Part shown: one piece after another, positions 9,466-19,979 of the stretch | How positions within the stretch are numbered: the stretch's first letter is position 1 | Layout: each line of letters begins with the position of its first letter | Assembly (NCBI GenBank): GCA_951394045.1 | Contig: OX595995.1 | Coordinates: forward strand, 124,001 to 188,000 | Length of the DNA stretch: 64,000 bases | Reading direction: 5' to 3' | DNA from: Nitzschia sp. DOCU1 | Taxonomy: Eukaryota; Bacillariophyta; Bacillariophyceae; Bacillariales; Bacillariaceae | Position numbers and translations under genes: made by a program | Notes under the pieces: model-generated | What the model saw: only the letters and a program-made list of their open reading frames with translations | Databases searched by the model: none | What the model was told of the DNA's origin: nothing

Positions 9466-10556
9466 CCTGAAATCAGTGTTCGGCAGCGGGCATCTGTAGC
9501 CGCTCTACAACGATGGAATAGTTGGAAGCGGCCAAACTCGGATCATGGGGTGGGGGGTACGGCGTTGGCTACAACTACAAAAGTGGAGAGATGTTCTCAG
9601 TGGAAGAATCGTGCCAAGGCAATCCCTGTTTCAATCATGTTTCAAGCCTTGTTGCAGTAGCGACCGACGAGATCGACAAGAAGCCGAGGCTATTTTGGAA
9701 AGTAGTCGGCATGATAATGTCTCGCCACAAGAACTCAAAGATTTGAAACGACGGCATCAACAGACGGTGGATCGACCATGGGCGGCCTTTGATTTGGCGT
9801 CGGCAGTAGCGCATTTGCATAAGCATCATATTATGCATCGCGATTTGAAGCCGGATAATATTGGATTCGATATTGTGAGTACTATCGCTTTGGCAGAAAC
9901 CATTTGGGGGCGAGTCTAACTGTTTCTTGTTGCCTCGTGCGCTCGCTCCTTTCATATAATGTTCTTCTACTACCTAGCATGATGACATCAGAATCTTTGA
10001 TCTGGGCTTGGCCAAGGGAATTCCACAAGACGGAACGGAGGGCCCTTGGAAATTGACAGCCATGTGTGGTTTGCCCCGATCTAGTAAGTGCCGAGGAGCC
10101 ATGCGTGATGCTTGTGTATCAAATCCACGCCGTTCTTGAAATTAACTCTTGCCGTTGCTGTTGATTGAATTCTGCTATTTAGTGGCACCAGAAGTCGCAA
10201 CAGACAAACTATATGACGCCAAATGCGATTGTTATTCTTTTGCCCTGCTATTTTGGGAAATACTGAATTTGAAAAAGCTTTTGAGGAGGGTGACGATGGA
10301 CAAGTTACAGCGGCTGGTCTGGAATGATACGTATCAGCGGCGGCCCAAAATTCTAGTCGTTGCTAACAGCACCAGCTATTATGCACTTGTCGACGAACAA
10401 TTGACTCTGTTTTTGACATCACCCAAGGCTGCTTGGACAAAAGAATGGAAGGCCCTACCGGTAGTGGAATCTTCGTGGCATCATTATGCTTCTCGACGCC
10501 CAACCATAGAGCATGTGGAGCAAGAGCTTAAAAAAACGTCTGAAAAAGGGAATTGA
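9466..10556 (+). pseudogene. Ser/Thr protein kinase, N-lobe deleted
   Basis: The catalytic loop HRDLKPDN is intact near 9837. A phase-0 intron fits at 9875-9977, and the next exon starts HDDIRIFDLGLAKG (DLG in place of DFG). A phase-1 intron fits at 10084-10182; joining restores the MAPEV motif of subdomain VIII, followed by SFALLFWEIL (subdomain IX) and a C-lobe ending at 10556. Unit 1 lacks 363 bp that units 2 and 3 keep (27690-28052), covering most of the N-lobe, so this copy cannot bind ATP normally. Frame continuity with the receivers upstream suggests one composite ancestral gene. Confidence 0.65.
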
Positions 10557-11560
10557 AGTCATGGACAGCTTCATGGTGGACTTGATAAAGTGCTTGAGAG
10601 CAAACGACTTTCACACAATGCCCGGAGATCGACCTTTGTCTATCATCCACCAGCTGCGAACAACAATGTGCGGGAACGAGGCGCCCCGTCGATCTACAAG
10701 TGCAGAGGCCCGAGCTACTGTCTTGACTTGGTGGGGTAGCTCCACACGTCTATTCTCTGGCAGACATCAGGATGCTAAAAGACAAAGACGGGGTCAGTTG
10801 TTTGCAACGGACGCCTGAGCCGGCTCTGGCAAATGTGAGTGAAGATTCCTAGTGTCGAGTATTGCCAGCAAGATTTCCCGGCGTTCCAAATGCCGAGCCA
10901 ACTCGAATCTGCCAACATTCCGTCAAGAATCCCACCCATCCATGAATACCTTTGTCGATCAATCCAGCCCAGGCTCCCGACTTAAAGGTTACCCAGTTTT
11001 GCGCTGTAAACTTATCCAATCTCAATTTGTGCAAGTTAAAGAAGGGGACCATGAGATAACAGGGATGTTCAATAGTCCATTGCGGGCTACCGTCGATCCT
11101 GTCGGTTATATTGATCATTGCGGCGGGCTACCGTCGATCCTGTCGATTTTTGGGTGCCCGACCGGTATTCGTCTCTCGCATTCCTTTGGAACAAGGAGCG
11201 GCCATGTTGCTGTGGTCCAGCTGGCCTTGGATTAGTCGACTGTACGGTGTCTCGGGCAATGATATCATGGCCCTTCTATTGTATACCACGCTGGATCTTG
11301 GTAATGCCTATTCTTTTGCACCAAGAGGAGAATACACTGGGTTAGGAGACGGGGAAGCAAAGTTCGTTCGTTCTTGCCCGTGGCCTTTCGGTATATGATT
11401 CAAGTTTCTGAGGAGATGTATCCACCCAATTGATTGCAATCCAAAGTACGACGACGAAGCGAACAAGCCGAACCTGACGACAAAGTAGAGAGTGATGTAC
11501 ATGATGCGCAAAAAGGAAGCGTCGCCGAGAACCGACCCTATCGGTAGCGTCCCCAGTTTT
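10557..11560 (+). other. Interval downstream of kinase, only weak frames
   Basis: An overlapping frame reaches 10818 and another covers 10852-11235, but neither shows a recognisable domain. A 23-base element (gcgggctaccgtcgatcctg and three more bases) occurs twice about 39 bp apart near 11085 and 11124. Around 11170-11310 one frame has a hydrophobic, Trp-rich stretch (AAMLLWSSWPWISRL), possibly a membrane segment of a lost gene. No gene is called. Confidence 0.3.
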
Positions 11561-11599
11561 GGTCATTCGGCTACGCTTTCAATACGAATGGGCTAATGG

Positions 11600-12450
11600 C
11601 GTATATACTATTTGCTGGATGCCGGAGTCTTCGTCTTTCCTGCGACCAAGCTGGCCAAACGGAGTTCAAGACCCTGTCGACGAGGATTTGATCCTTCCGG
11701 AAGCCACCTTCCAGAATATCCATCGCCCTCCGTGTTTGGCATTTCAGTCGACTCTGTGCGCTCCTTGCTAAAGTGCTTCGATATTCTGAAACGTCTTTGT
11801 CTCAGTGGAATGGATCCGGATTATATCGACCGGACATTTTGCTTGGAGAATGCTCAGAATGGGACCATCCGGTTGTCATCACACTCGGGAACCGGTCCTT
11901 GCCTATCCCGATGATGTCTTATTGCACCATTTGGCACGAGTCATTTCTACCAGAATATCCGTCGCCCTTTGTCTCAGCGGAATGGAACCGGATTATATCG
12001 ACCGGAGATTTTGCTTGGAGGATGCTCAGAATGGGACCATTCGGTTGTCATCACACTCGGGAAGGGTCCTTGCCTACGTTCGAAGATTTACTTTCGTCGG
12101 ACAGTGCGCGAGAAGTCGACAAACCGGTCAATACTCGTGGTATCCTGACAACCGACGAAGATATAGCATTCCGGGGGATATTGGCGAGCTCCCCCTGCTG
12201 GCTCCCATGGGTAGTCGATACGTTTGAGGACGACCCGAGAAAGCAGGTCATGTCGAACTATAAATCAATGATGGCTTTCCCTTCCCTCTGTTTAGAGCTC
12301 AATGAAACTCGCCACGTGGAAAAATCAAGCAATCTTCCCGTCCTGCCGACCCAAATGCAGCCTCCGACACAGAAGCTACTATTGCCGACGACTCGGCCAA
12401 GAAAGCCGCTGCCCAGCAAATACGATATATCTTGGACGACGCCCGCGTGA
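11600..12450 (+). pseudogene. Unrecognised gene remnant with internal 172-bp duplication
   Basis: Two near-identical blocks start at 11801 and 11973 and encode PDYIDR, FCLENAQNGTIRLSSHSG and similar. The spacing of 172 bp is one base off the codon frame because of an extra base near 11891 (gaaccggtcc against gaagggtcc in unit 3). Unit 3 has spacing 171 and a continuous frame. Downstream the region reads SSDSAREVDKPVNTRG and YKSMMAFPSLCLELNE. No family was recognised. Confidence 0.4.
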
Positions 12451-13302
12451 GAGTCACTATATAATGTTTCGATTCAAAGATTTCTCGAACGACGATGGGC
12501 TGGCAAAAGTCATGTTGCGTCGTCCCGGAAGGCGCGCACCTTGCGTCTGCTGCCAAATCCAAGGGAGTGGCTTTTATTCTTGCCATGTGATGCGTGGCAA
12601 TCCTGATTTTGATTTTATTGCGAACTGGCCGAATATGGGAGGTATTGATGGCCTGCTAGCACGTACAAAGATTCTCAGCTCGTTGATGTTAACCCGACGT
12701 CAGCGCCCGACGAGAATCCAGCTGGGTAATCGTTGGAACAGAGACACGACGATGACAAGAACGAAATGGAGGAGACGCTACCATCGACCCATCTGAGCAA
12801 CTGGAAACTGCTTGAAAGGCTCTTGAAAAAGCTAACTACCTCCACCACAAGCGGACGCTCTGGCATTTCAACCCGTGTGACTTGGAGCAAAGTTCATAAA
12901 GATGTGTTTCCGATTGACCCAACGGACGGTCGCTATATTTGGTTCACTATTTGCGGCTGAGCGGGGATGTTTTGTGCTGCGACGGCTGTTCCAACGTTGT
13001 GCATACAAAATGTGTCGGCCTGCCCGGGATCCCTGAAGAAGATTGGTATTGCGAAACGTGTGCGCCCATTGGTAAAGAAACACCATCGGTCGCCGGCCCC
13101 CGACCTGGCAGAGGGTCCTTCGGTTGCTACCTGTGCCGAGGCTGGGACGTCGGCAGTCAAGGGCGGTTGTGACCATGAGGATACTACTAGACCTCGGATT
13201 GAAGAGACGAAGGACGACGATCCAGCTCCATCTGCATACACGAACTCGACTGAAGATAGAGGCGGCGTTTTGAAAATGGTGGGATTGGACGGCCACGCCT
13301 GA
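12451..13302 (+). pseudogene. PHD finger protein fragment
   Basis: The core reads GDVLCCDGCSNVVHTKC, then IPEEDWYCETC, giving the last three ligand pairs of a C4HC3 PHD finger. The first CxxC pair should lie just upstream. In unit 2 the frame reads CSD followed by a TGA where the fourth Cys is expected, and unit 1 is additionally missing 2 bp there. Upstream frames are rich in Asp/Glu and helical. The finger is followed in other frames by linker sequence leading to the Tudor-like domain at 13809, so a single PHD plus Tudor-like plus AT-hook reader is the likely ancestor. Confidence 0.6.
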
Positions 13303-13331
13303 CACCATCAGTTACCGAGGCCGATAGAGAG

Positions 13332-13735
13332 GACGAGGTGTCCGATTCCAAAGAGCCTGGGGTGGCTTTTGTCACCTCAAATGTTGCGGCGTCGAACGAC
13401 AATAATGTCGGTCCTATAAAACCTACTCCAGCTGCTCTCCCCCCAAAGCCCTTGATAAGCGACGACGAGTTTGAAGAGCAGGCTGACGATCTCGAACATG
13501 TCCTTGATGCGCTTCACAAGCTCATCGTTTCTTCTGATCCCAACGACGAGGTGTCCGATTTGCCACATCAAATGCTGCCGCGTCGAACGACAACAATGCC
13601 GGTCCTATTAAACCTACTCCAGCTGCTCTTACCCGAAAGCCCTTGATAAGCGACGACGAGTTTGAAGAGCAGGCTGACGATCTCGAACGTGTACGTGACG
13701 CCCTTCACAAGCTCATTTTTCTTCTGATCCCAACA
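13332..13735 (+). repeat. 191-bp tandem duplication in PHD/Tudor linker
   Basis: Two copies start with gacgaggtgtccgat (13332 and 13545) and both contain the segment for LISDDEFEEQADDLE. The duplication step of 191 bp is not a multiple of three, so the second copy is out of frame with the first. Unit 3 has only one copy, in an open frame. Confidence 0.85.
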
Positions 13736-13808
13736 AGCCCTCGTCGAACGACGCCACTTCCATCAAGAACTCCGCCAGACATTCGAGGACGCCACTTCCA
13801 TCAAACTC

Positions 13809-14264
13809 GGAACTACCTTTTACAAGAACTTTGCCAAACACGGACTATTCAAGGGCAAAGTCATCCGATTGCCGACCGATGAGACCCCTGTAGTACTGTG
13901 GTGTCGAGTATGTGGATGGCGACAACGAGGACTTGCAGCCTGACGAGCTTCTGGAGTTGATCCAAGCTGATGATGCCAAGGATGCGGCAGCAAAAACCGG
14001 AGATGGCAATCATCATCAAAGCAGCGGAAAGACGATGGAGCATTCTGGACGCCGCAAGAGTGCTCCGCCCCCGCGGTTCGTGGAGCAAGCGGATCGAATC
14101 TATGACACTGGACGCCGCAAGCGAGGACCCCCGCGAAAGCTTGATTCGTTTCTGGGTGCCATCCCCCAAAACAAGCGGTTGTATTTGGAGAGCAATGGTT
14201 TGATTTCTTCTACAGCCACAGAAAACGTGGCCGGCCTCGAAAGATTGATGCGGTTGACGACGAG
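13809..14264 (+). pseudogene. Tudor-like domain plus AT-hook (paralogue B)
   Basis: GTTFYKNFAKHGLFKGKV, then after a frame change VEYVDGDNEDLQPDELLEL, is the typical order of a small barrel that reads modified histones in stramenopile proteins (entry, outward strand, then Y.DGD.EDL). It is followed by GDGNHHQSSGK and by RKRGRPRKID at about 14218, a good AT-hook that would bind AT-rich minor groove. The frame of the AT-hook continues without a stop into the ABCA-like segment at 14265. Confidence 0.6.
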
Positions 14265-14735
14265 TTGGACACACCTCATTTCTCTCAAGACACAAAGAAA
14301 CCAGTGCGCAACGGTGCCTCGCCGTCTCCCAAGAGCCAAAAGGTTGAATTGACGGGTGATACCTACCTATCTTTTGTCATCAACGACCAGAATCCCATTG
14401 GTTACAATATTCACAAGAGTGCGACTTCACCGACGGGAGTAACCTTTGCCGAACTCGCCGCCTTTGCGACCGTAGAGTTGAGGATCCGAAAGATTGCGGA
14501 GTACATCGTAACTTCGTATGCCTCCAATATTTTCCGGGAGCGCCAGGATACCAAGGTCCGATACGAAGTCAACTCGGAGGGTGTGAAGATTTCGAGTATC
14601 TTTGCCAGTTTGGAAGCGAACAAGGAACGTCTCCTTTTGGATGACTATGGAGTCAGTCAGACCTCTTTGGAACAAGTCTTCAACATGCATGCTGCCGAAG
14701 CGGAGAAACTCAAATTAGGCACAAACGACCATTAA
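14265..14735 (+). pseudogene. C-terminal fragment of ABCA-type ABC transporter fused to AT-hook
   Basis: The C-terminal 75 residues read RKIAEYIVTSYA, VKISSIFASLEANKERL and DDYGVSQTSLEQVF. This matches the region after the second nucleotide-binding domain of ABCA transporters, where VSQT.LEQVF is characteristic. There are no Walker motifs or membrane segments, so it is only a tail. Upstream it is in frame with RKRGRPRK and a Ser/Pro-rich stretch (ASPSPKSQK) shared with paralogue A, so homology to A ends and ABCA-like sequence begins at about 14345. It stops with TAA at 14735. Confidence 0.6.
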
Positions 14736-14996
14736 TTTGATAATGCCTGCTGAAGACGACGAGAGTGATCATCACCAATTCAAGCACAAGAGTGCGGGAC
14801 CACTGTTTGCGAAGAAAAATATGATACGCAAAACGGAAGCGTCGCCAAGAACCGATTTGAAATAATAGTAGGACTAGAACGTATTTTGTTCGGAGCAATA
14901 ATATGTTATGTATCGTGCGAGAAACGATGCAACCTAGCTAGCAACTCCTCTACCGGTAGATTTATCATCTATCTATTCATCGAACTTTTGGCTTCG

Positions 14997-15018
14997 TTTT
15001 TGTGTTCTCACACAAAAA
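14997..15018. other. Perfect 9-bp hairpin
   Basis: tttttgtgt, loop tctc, then acacaaaaa. It is conserved in units 2 and 3 (33489 and 52088). It lies between the ABCA-like tail and the two-exon candidate. It could act in an RNA 3' end or be incidental. Confidence 0.4.
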
Positions 15019-15191
15019 GTTACTGAGCCCCACCGCTACGTCAAAGCAGTTCGATTTCGGAGGGGGTGGGCCACAGCTGCTCCGCCCGGTAGAGACAACA
15101 ATCCACTTCACTCGACGGCGTAGCCGATTCCAATTCTCCGCGCACCAGCACAGGTTACACTTAAACTCTCCGCGACGAGACACGTACGCGA

Positions 15192-15769
15192 GTGGAGGAC
15201 GTTTTAAAACCGGAACCACAAACCGGTTGCGTTGATCAGGCTGTTTGTGTGCGGGGAGAATCGGAATCGGGGTCGAGATCACGGATCAGGATCGTTGCTC
15301 TGGAAAATGTTGGTATTGTAGAACAACGCCAGACGCCTGCAAAAGGGGGAAAGAACAAGGTGAGTAGCACTGCGGGAAAGAAATATGATCAAATGGCACC
15401 GTCAAGTCGCAAAAAGGCAAGTTTGGAGTGCACGTACCGTTCCGAAGGGCGCCACCACATGAATCATTCCTCCGCCAACACCAACACAACAATCAAACAT
15501 TTCATCCAACAACTTTCTTCCAGGGTCTGCTTCGGCTCCGTTTGCCTCAGGGAGCTAGCGTCATGGTTCAACCGAATCCGGAGGGCTCTCCAGAGACTGA
15601 GTCCACGTACACCCCCAATATTGGCTTCCTTCAGGACGAGTGTTCCAGGGCGGTCCGGCACAAACCGGACCTTCACCGTGGATTTCTCCTCCTTCAGGCT
15701 GTTATCTCGCTACAGCTGAGCCGCACTATCAAAATGATAGTGATCGCCGCAGTAGAGGTCTGTTCATAG
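15192..15769 (+). CDS. Two-exon small gene candidate, unrecognised
   Basis: An open frame at 15192-15359 (VLKPEPQTG, IRIVALENVGIVEQ) ends in AAG before GTGAGT. A 164-bp GT-AG intron fits at 15360-15523, and the following sequence in a suitable frame contains MVQPNPEGSPETES and GFLQDECSRAVRHK, ending at 15769. No ATG is seen at the start of the first frame, so the true start is upstream or absent. The intron reading is an inference from splice-site-like sequence and the change of open frame. Confidence 0.35.
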
Positions 15770-15919
15770 CAGAGTGAAAAGAAAGTTGATGAAGAAAGCT
15801 GATCATCGTACGATGCGGATTGCTCCCTTCGCAAAAAAGTGAGGTCGATTGAGTGAAAAAGTGATGCATTTGTTGGAAGGAATGCTGAGATCCGAGCCGT
15901 TTCTGCTGTGGTTTGCGAG

Positions 15920-15975
15920 CAGTTTCGTGATTTTTCCCACGATGAAGCAGTTTCGTGATTTTTCCCACGATGAAG
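15920..15975. repeat. 28-bp direct repeat, two copies
   Basis: The unit cagtttcgtgatttttccca plus eight more bases is repeated exactly head to tail. The same pair occurs in units 2 and 3. Confidence 0.85.
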
Positions 15976-16628
15976 CCCCACGGTGGCTGAAAGTAATCCA
16001 CATTCAAATCCGCCAGTTCGCCAAATCCACAGAATATGGTTTCTGAGGCAAGGGCATAAGCTAGAAAACATTTGACGCTGTTTGTTAAACACGATTGATA
16101 TGCCTTACGTCAATCGTTCGTCGACTAGACGGACTACATCAGAAAGATAGCAAGCTAGAGAAGTGGGCCGATCGCTGTCCAGCTGGATGCTACAATCACA
16201 CCCAAGCTGTAAACGGCAAGCTATGGTTGATTTGAAGACGTTTGTAAAGTTTTTGTCAAATTACGATAGGTAGTTAGAAACTTAGTAGCCCTTTTTCAAA
16301 GCCCTCATCGACCCATGGGAAAAACGGTCGGCCACGCGGTCTATCGTGAGTTCGTTTTTTAGATGACGCTAACTCACTCTGTGATCAAAAGAAGACCATG
16401 AAAATTTAATCTAGAGTCAATGTCAATATAAAGTACAATATTGTAAAGAGCGACCTTGCCAGAAAGGATAAGCAAAGTTAGATTGTAATAGAGGGAAGAT
16501 TGTCGCCCGCCGTGATTTCACTATAAATTTATGTGTAAGCAGTCGAGGTAATCAAAATCACTCAAGATCAATTTCCCTTTAAGTAAATGCATATGCCCTC
16601 TTGGAGGCAGCCGAGGGGATGCAATGCA
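15976..16628. other. Gene-poor AT-richer interval
   Basis: No frame of interest is visible on either strand apart from short shadows. It contains AT-rich stretches near 16390-16450 and is well conserved between units. It could hold 3' or regulatory sequence for the convergent genes on either side, but no specific site was recognised. Confidence 0.4.
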
Positions 16629-16706
16629 ATTTCCCGAGATTTCACTACTCGCAATTTGGTGACGCAAGATTTTACAACAAGCGATTTCGCAACAACCGCT
16701 TTCGTA
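16629..16706 (+). repeat. 15-nt periodic sequence, pentapeptide-like
   Basis: On the plus strand, in frame with an ATG at 16587, it reads DFTTR NLVTQ DFTTS DFATT AFVLG. The five-residue period with a central Leu or Phe resembles pentapeptide repeats. It is only about five repeats long, the ORF is 70 codons, and the reverse strand is also open, so it may be a minisatellite rather than a gene. Confidence 0.4.
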
Positions 16707-16883
16707 CTGGGGGCACTTATCGAATCTCAATTCCCTCAGCGACAAATAGAGCCGATAGTAGTGCAAAGCATTGCTCTACAAACGACGGTATCACGATAAT
16801 ACGAGCATCCACGTGGGCTCTCGTTCTTTCTATCGGAGGGATAGTAAAGAACGTACTGTCAGCAGCAACAATCATGACTACTA

Positions 16884-19120
16884 TTAGCTAGTAACAACTA
16901 TGTATTGTCTCATTCCCTGATATTTGTTGTGGCGACACCGTCCTACCACTTGTTGATGTTGGCCGCGAATCGTTCCATTAGCTAGTAGTAGCGTAGGTCT
17001 GGGAACGGCCGCCCGACCGTTGCAGAGTTCGAGGAGAGAATCGTATCCAATGTTGCTGACTGATGATCCTCGTGGTCCCGCCATCAAGAACAAGTCGCAA
17101 GAGTGAGCCATAGGCGGAGGCTTTGCCAGGCCGGTAGCACTGCTACCACTTTGCCGCCGCCTGCTGTCCGACGACGGTAGAACAATGATAGGGGCTTGGG
17201 ACAAAGAGGAGCTTGGGGGTAAACTACAAACAGGGGGAGGAGGCGCCATCATTGTCAATGCCATCATTGACGCTGTTGAAGAATCGAGACACATGTATTC
17301 CGTGACGAGGAGTCGAACCAGATCGGCACCAGCATGACGTTATGCTACAACAGTATGCCCGATAACTGCTTTCCAGAGTTTCGAAGGTGTCCTTGTCCGG
17401 TTTGGAACGCAGTGAAACTGGCATTCCCAGGAAGTATTGCAGCGCCCGAATTCGCCTCGTTTCTTCGTCATCGTCATGAAAAACGAATGTTGCACTCGTC
17501 GACGATAACGCTCGCCTGGTCTCATTCAACTGTCTTTCCAACAGCTCTATGATCTCCGCCTGTGTACTACCTTCATCATCAACGACGTTTGATGACGATG
17601 TTTCATCAGCCTTTAGGAGGTCCAGCGGGTTCTCAGATAGTCTCTTTGTCGTGGCGTCTGCTACTTGGGACTCCACAAGAGGCGTCATGGGATTCCATGG
17701 GAATGGGATTTGAGCCGTTCCTGAGCCTAGAGGCCCCACGGGGTCCTTTTCTCCTAGCGCCTTGGATATTTTGTCATCGAAAGGTGACGATGATTCTTCG
17801 TCTGTTTGTGTTGGCGCATTGATGTCAATAACAAGATTCCATGCTGGCCTTGGAGCAAATCACGAAAGGTAACTCTTCATGCGGTAAAGCAACGAAACGT
17901 CCTTTTGGATGTTATTGGGGCTGTAAAGTGCAACGACCATTCGTCCCACACCCGCACAATCTATCGGTATAGCTGCCGCAGACTTGATACCGTTGGCGAT
18001 CGCTCCCTCCACTTGCGGGTTGGACCACGATTTGGCACAACCAAGGTCGTACTCCCATTGTGGCTTTCCGGACTCGTAGGTTCGGCCCGGAAGACCTCTG
18101 CCCGACTCAAAAGTTACATTGCCATTAAACTCCCCAAAAGCCTCCATGGACATGAGTATTTCCCGAGGTGTGTCGGTCCTTGTCGTTGAACCGGCATGAA
18201 TTAGCCGAATTTCTGTCCCGTTCTCATTGTCAACAAGGCCTTCGCCGGAACTCAAGGTATTTGGTTGTTCCACAGGTGCCCAGCAGTCGGCGTAGTGGAA
18301 GGGCATCTTGTTCTGTTGCAAATACAATGCGATAACTTCGAGAGAACTGGATGGCCTTGTCGCAGTGTATTGACGAGAAAAGTCGCACCCGCTGTGCCCA
18401 TCCGTAATGGCATCGTCATCGTCACTCGAATCAGTAGCTAAACTGCTGCACTCGTGTTCGAACAGTACAGCGTTGGACATGGGAAGCCTCTGCGGATCAG
18501 GTTCTGGTGTGTCTGGATCCATAAGACCCTCTAAAGAAATATCATTCAACTCATCCGAAATTTCGCTTGAATCGTCGTCAAAGATATCTCGATTTCTTGC
18601 TACACCCGCCGTAGAGGCCTTATAATCCTGTGCAGATGTCTCTGAGCTTTTGGGGGTGCTATCGTCACCGCAAAACGTAGACATAGTCGTCCTTGGCTTC
18701 TTATTGGACAGTGCGCCCACTTGACAACAACGCTGAAGGTGTTTGAGGTTACCTTCTGCAGCTCTGGCTCTTCGCTCATTTTCCTCTAGACTAATTCCCC
18801 CTTGCAAGAACAAATTCGAGATATGAGTCCTCCATTGCTTCGTGAAGTTGAAACGAAGTTCAAGTCGTTCTCATGCTCAATTTGGCATTCTTCATCTCCT
18901 TTGTTAGGCGACTGGGTTCGCACTACAAAAAATCGCCGAGGAACTGATTCAGTTTCGTGCCGTTTGGCAAAGGGAGGTTTCCTTTATCAAATGCGCCGAC
19001 TAAATAGTCAGTAAGAGCGATCTCGTCGTCCTTCCAGCGGCCAGTTCGTAACATATCTAGCGCCCCGCACTTGGAAGGCTGGAAAACCAGTCGAGAGTAA
19101 ACATCAACTTCTGCTTGCAT
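16884..19120 (-). pseudogene. GAF-domain regulator, full span across units 1/2
   Basis: The domain order is as described at 35506-37849. This copy retains the 11 bp lost there, so the frame from the GAF domain through TGA 17862-17860 to the C-terminal region is continuous apart from that stop. An extra base at 17342 shifts the last 150 or so codons. The 113-bp loss at 18870/18871 breaks the frame between the N-terminal domain and the GAF part. The TAG is at 18925-18923. At least four lesions are therefore present. Confidence 0.7.
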
Positions 19121-19147
19121 TGCCTGCGAAGTTTCTGCACTTGCCTA

Positions 19148-19376
19148 CAGCCGCGTTGTACATGAGAAGCTTCTGCGGAGCAGATTCTGCTACCTCCTCG
19201 AGGATCATTCAATTCGCTCGCATCGTCGTCATAAATATAACGCTTTGCTACACCCGCCGAGACCTTATAAACCTGAGCTTTTGGGGACGCTATCCTCACG
19301 ACGAAACGAAGAATTACTCGTCCTTGCTGGCTCCTTATTGGATAGTGTCCCACGTTACAACGACTCTGAAGTTGAG
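19148..19376 (-). pseudogene. Decayed linker copy, unit 2
   Basis: Essentially identical to 1025-1253, including the 14-bp loss relative to unit 3. Confidence 0.55.
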
Positions 19377-19716
19377 GCCATCCCCGACGATCAAGGCGTC
19401 AAGTTCATTCTTGGTCGCGGCCCTTGTGGCTGTTACCCAGCCCAGAGATAGAAGCTTAAATTGGCGCGCTGAATCTTCCACTCAAGGAAGAATCGAAGAA
19501 TCTGATCGACAATTCTTTTGACTGCAGCTCGTTGATCAGCGAGATGCTAAGAAGCTCAACGGCTAGCTCGAAGCCTAGCCTGCAGCCCATCGAGATGCAT
19601 CGATCCATAAGTTGCAAATCAGGCTGGAGTTCCCTTGCTATCCGAACGAGATTGCAAACGTTGGGAAAGAAATCTCAAATTCGTCTTTTGCACGTCGCCG
19701 TTTGGTCCGTTCTTCT

Positions 19717-19979
19717 TTAGTCATTCTCTCGAGCCCAACTTACTGTCTGAAACTGCCGTCTCGTCGCCTGAAAGTCTTGTTCCGATTCCAGTTCTTGGAG
19801 CGTTTGATCAACAATAGATAGTATAGTCCAAAGCAACAAATCGTAACGACGCCATGGTTTCGCGGCTTGATCTCTCGAGCTGGATCTTTCCCTTTGATCA
19901 AATCGACTTGCACATGTGCAGTCAGTGCGCAATCATGACCTTTTGACTCTTCGAAATCCAAATACCGACTTGACGCCAC
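19717..19979 (-). pseudogene. Short upstream ORF, unit 2
   Basis: Same state as 1594-1856, with the five extra bases that split the frame. Confidence 0.3.

Larger units (their letters stand above)
1..18123. repeat. Tandem macro-repeat, unit 1
   Basis: The first bases of the window recur at 18124 and again at 36734, and the whole gene order recurs with them, so this is one full period of 18123 bp. The start point is arbitrary because the window opens inside the GAF regulator gene. Unit 1 differs from units 2 and 3 by lacking 363 bp in the kinase (junction near 9574) and 124 bp near 16774. It shares with unit 2 the absence of 113 bp near 747 and of 42 bp near 2660. Confidence 0.95.

Noticed and set aside
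15976..16580. Centromere or replication origin in the gene-poor AT-richer interval
   Set aside because: Only modestly AT-rich and short; no recognisable sequence supports the call.
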